From contig JAVVUQ010000099.1 in the NCBI GenBank assembly GCA_036653075.1, positions 1 to 5,156 of the forward strand: a stretch of DNA of 5,156 nucleotides, read 5' to 3'. The position numbers and the translations under genes are program-made. Positions 5,107-5,156 of this stretch are shown here, piece by piece (position 1 is the stretch's first letter; each line of letters starts with the position of its first letter). Origin of the DNA: JAVVUQ01 sp036653075. Lineage in GTDB: Bacteria > Bacillota > Clostridia > Christensenellales > CAG-314. The notes beneath the pieces were generated by a model. It did not search any database. It had not been told where the DNA came from and saw nothing but the letters and a program-made list of their open reading frames with translations.

Positions 5107-5156
5107 TTTATATCAAATTATCTTTAAATATACTGTAAAAATATAAAAATTGTATT

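Larger units (their letters stand above)
4520..5156. other. gene-free AT-rich region upstream of tRNA-Arg
   Basis: I find no gene in these 637 bases on either strand; the longest ATG-started frames I noticed are 11-13 codons without ribosome sites. From about 4690 onward the plus strand is strongly purine-rich, mostly A. The region holds a candidate tRNA promoter, small palindromes around 4656-4690, a 35-bp tandem repeat, scattered TAAGTATAAAAA words, and a repeated TAAAGGG block. Whatever gene lies to the right is outside the window. Confidence 0.7.

Overview
The window is a very AT-rich stretch of bacterial chromosome. Every gene I can support lies on the minus strand, so transcription runs right to left: tRNA-Arg, transketolase (tkt), the ribosome-assembly GTPase Obg (obg), then the small RNA-binding protein YhbY. 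Extreme AT richness between genes, clean AAGGAG-type ribosome sites, an Obg with the C-terminal OCT domain and the obg-yhbY order all suggest a low-GC member of the Bacillota, probably a clostridium-like lineage. Tryptophan is encoded by TGG and the code looks standard. I cannot name a genus.

Layout. 1-77: sequence downstream of yhbY, whose first 55 bases exactly repeat an internal piece of yhbY; this may well be an assembly-edge artefact. 78-389: yhbY. 390-612: AT-rich gap with a weak candidate promoter. 613-1875: obg, with the start corrected to the conserved MFTDKVK methionine. 1876-2411: 536 bases without a convincing gene, holding a candidate obg promoter, a 27-bp tandem duplication overlapping it, a GC-rich pair of overlapping palindromes, and a degenerate repeat of about 29 bp just past the tkt stop. 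2412-4367: tkt. 4444-4519: tRNA-Arg(CCG) with encoded CCA. 4520-5156: gene-free DNA with a 35-bp tandem repeat and several A-rich repeats.

Function. Obg and YhbY both act in maturation of the large ribosomal subunit, and their adjacency is common in Bacillota. Transketolase belongs to the non-oxidative pentose phosphate pathway and is a metabolic neighbour, not a functional partner. The usual rplU-rpmA genes are not found directly upstream of obg, so the locus looks rearranged.

I found no new multi-gene system. The most notable points are the exact 55-nt repeat at the window edge, the GC-rich palindrome cluster between tkt and obg, the tandem duplication over the presumed obg promoter, and a Glu in place of the usual metal-binding Asp in the transketolase GDG motif.
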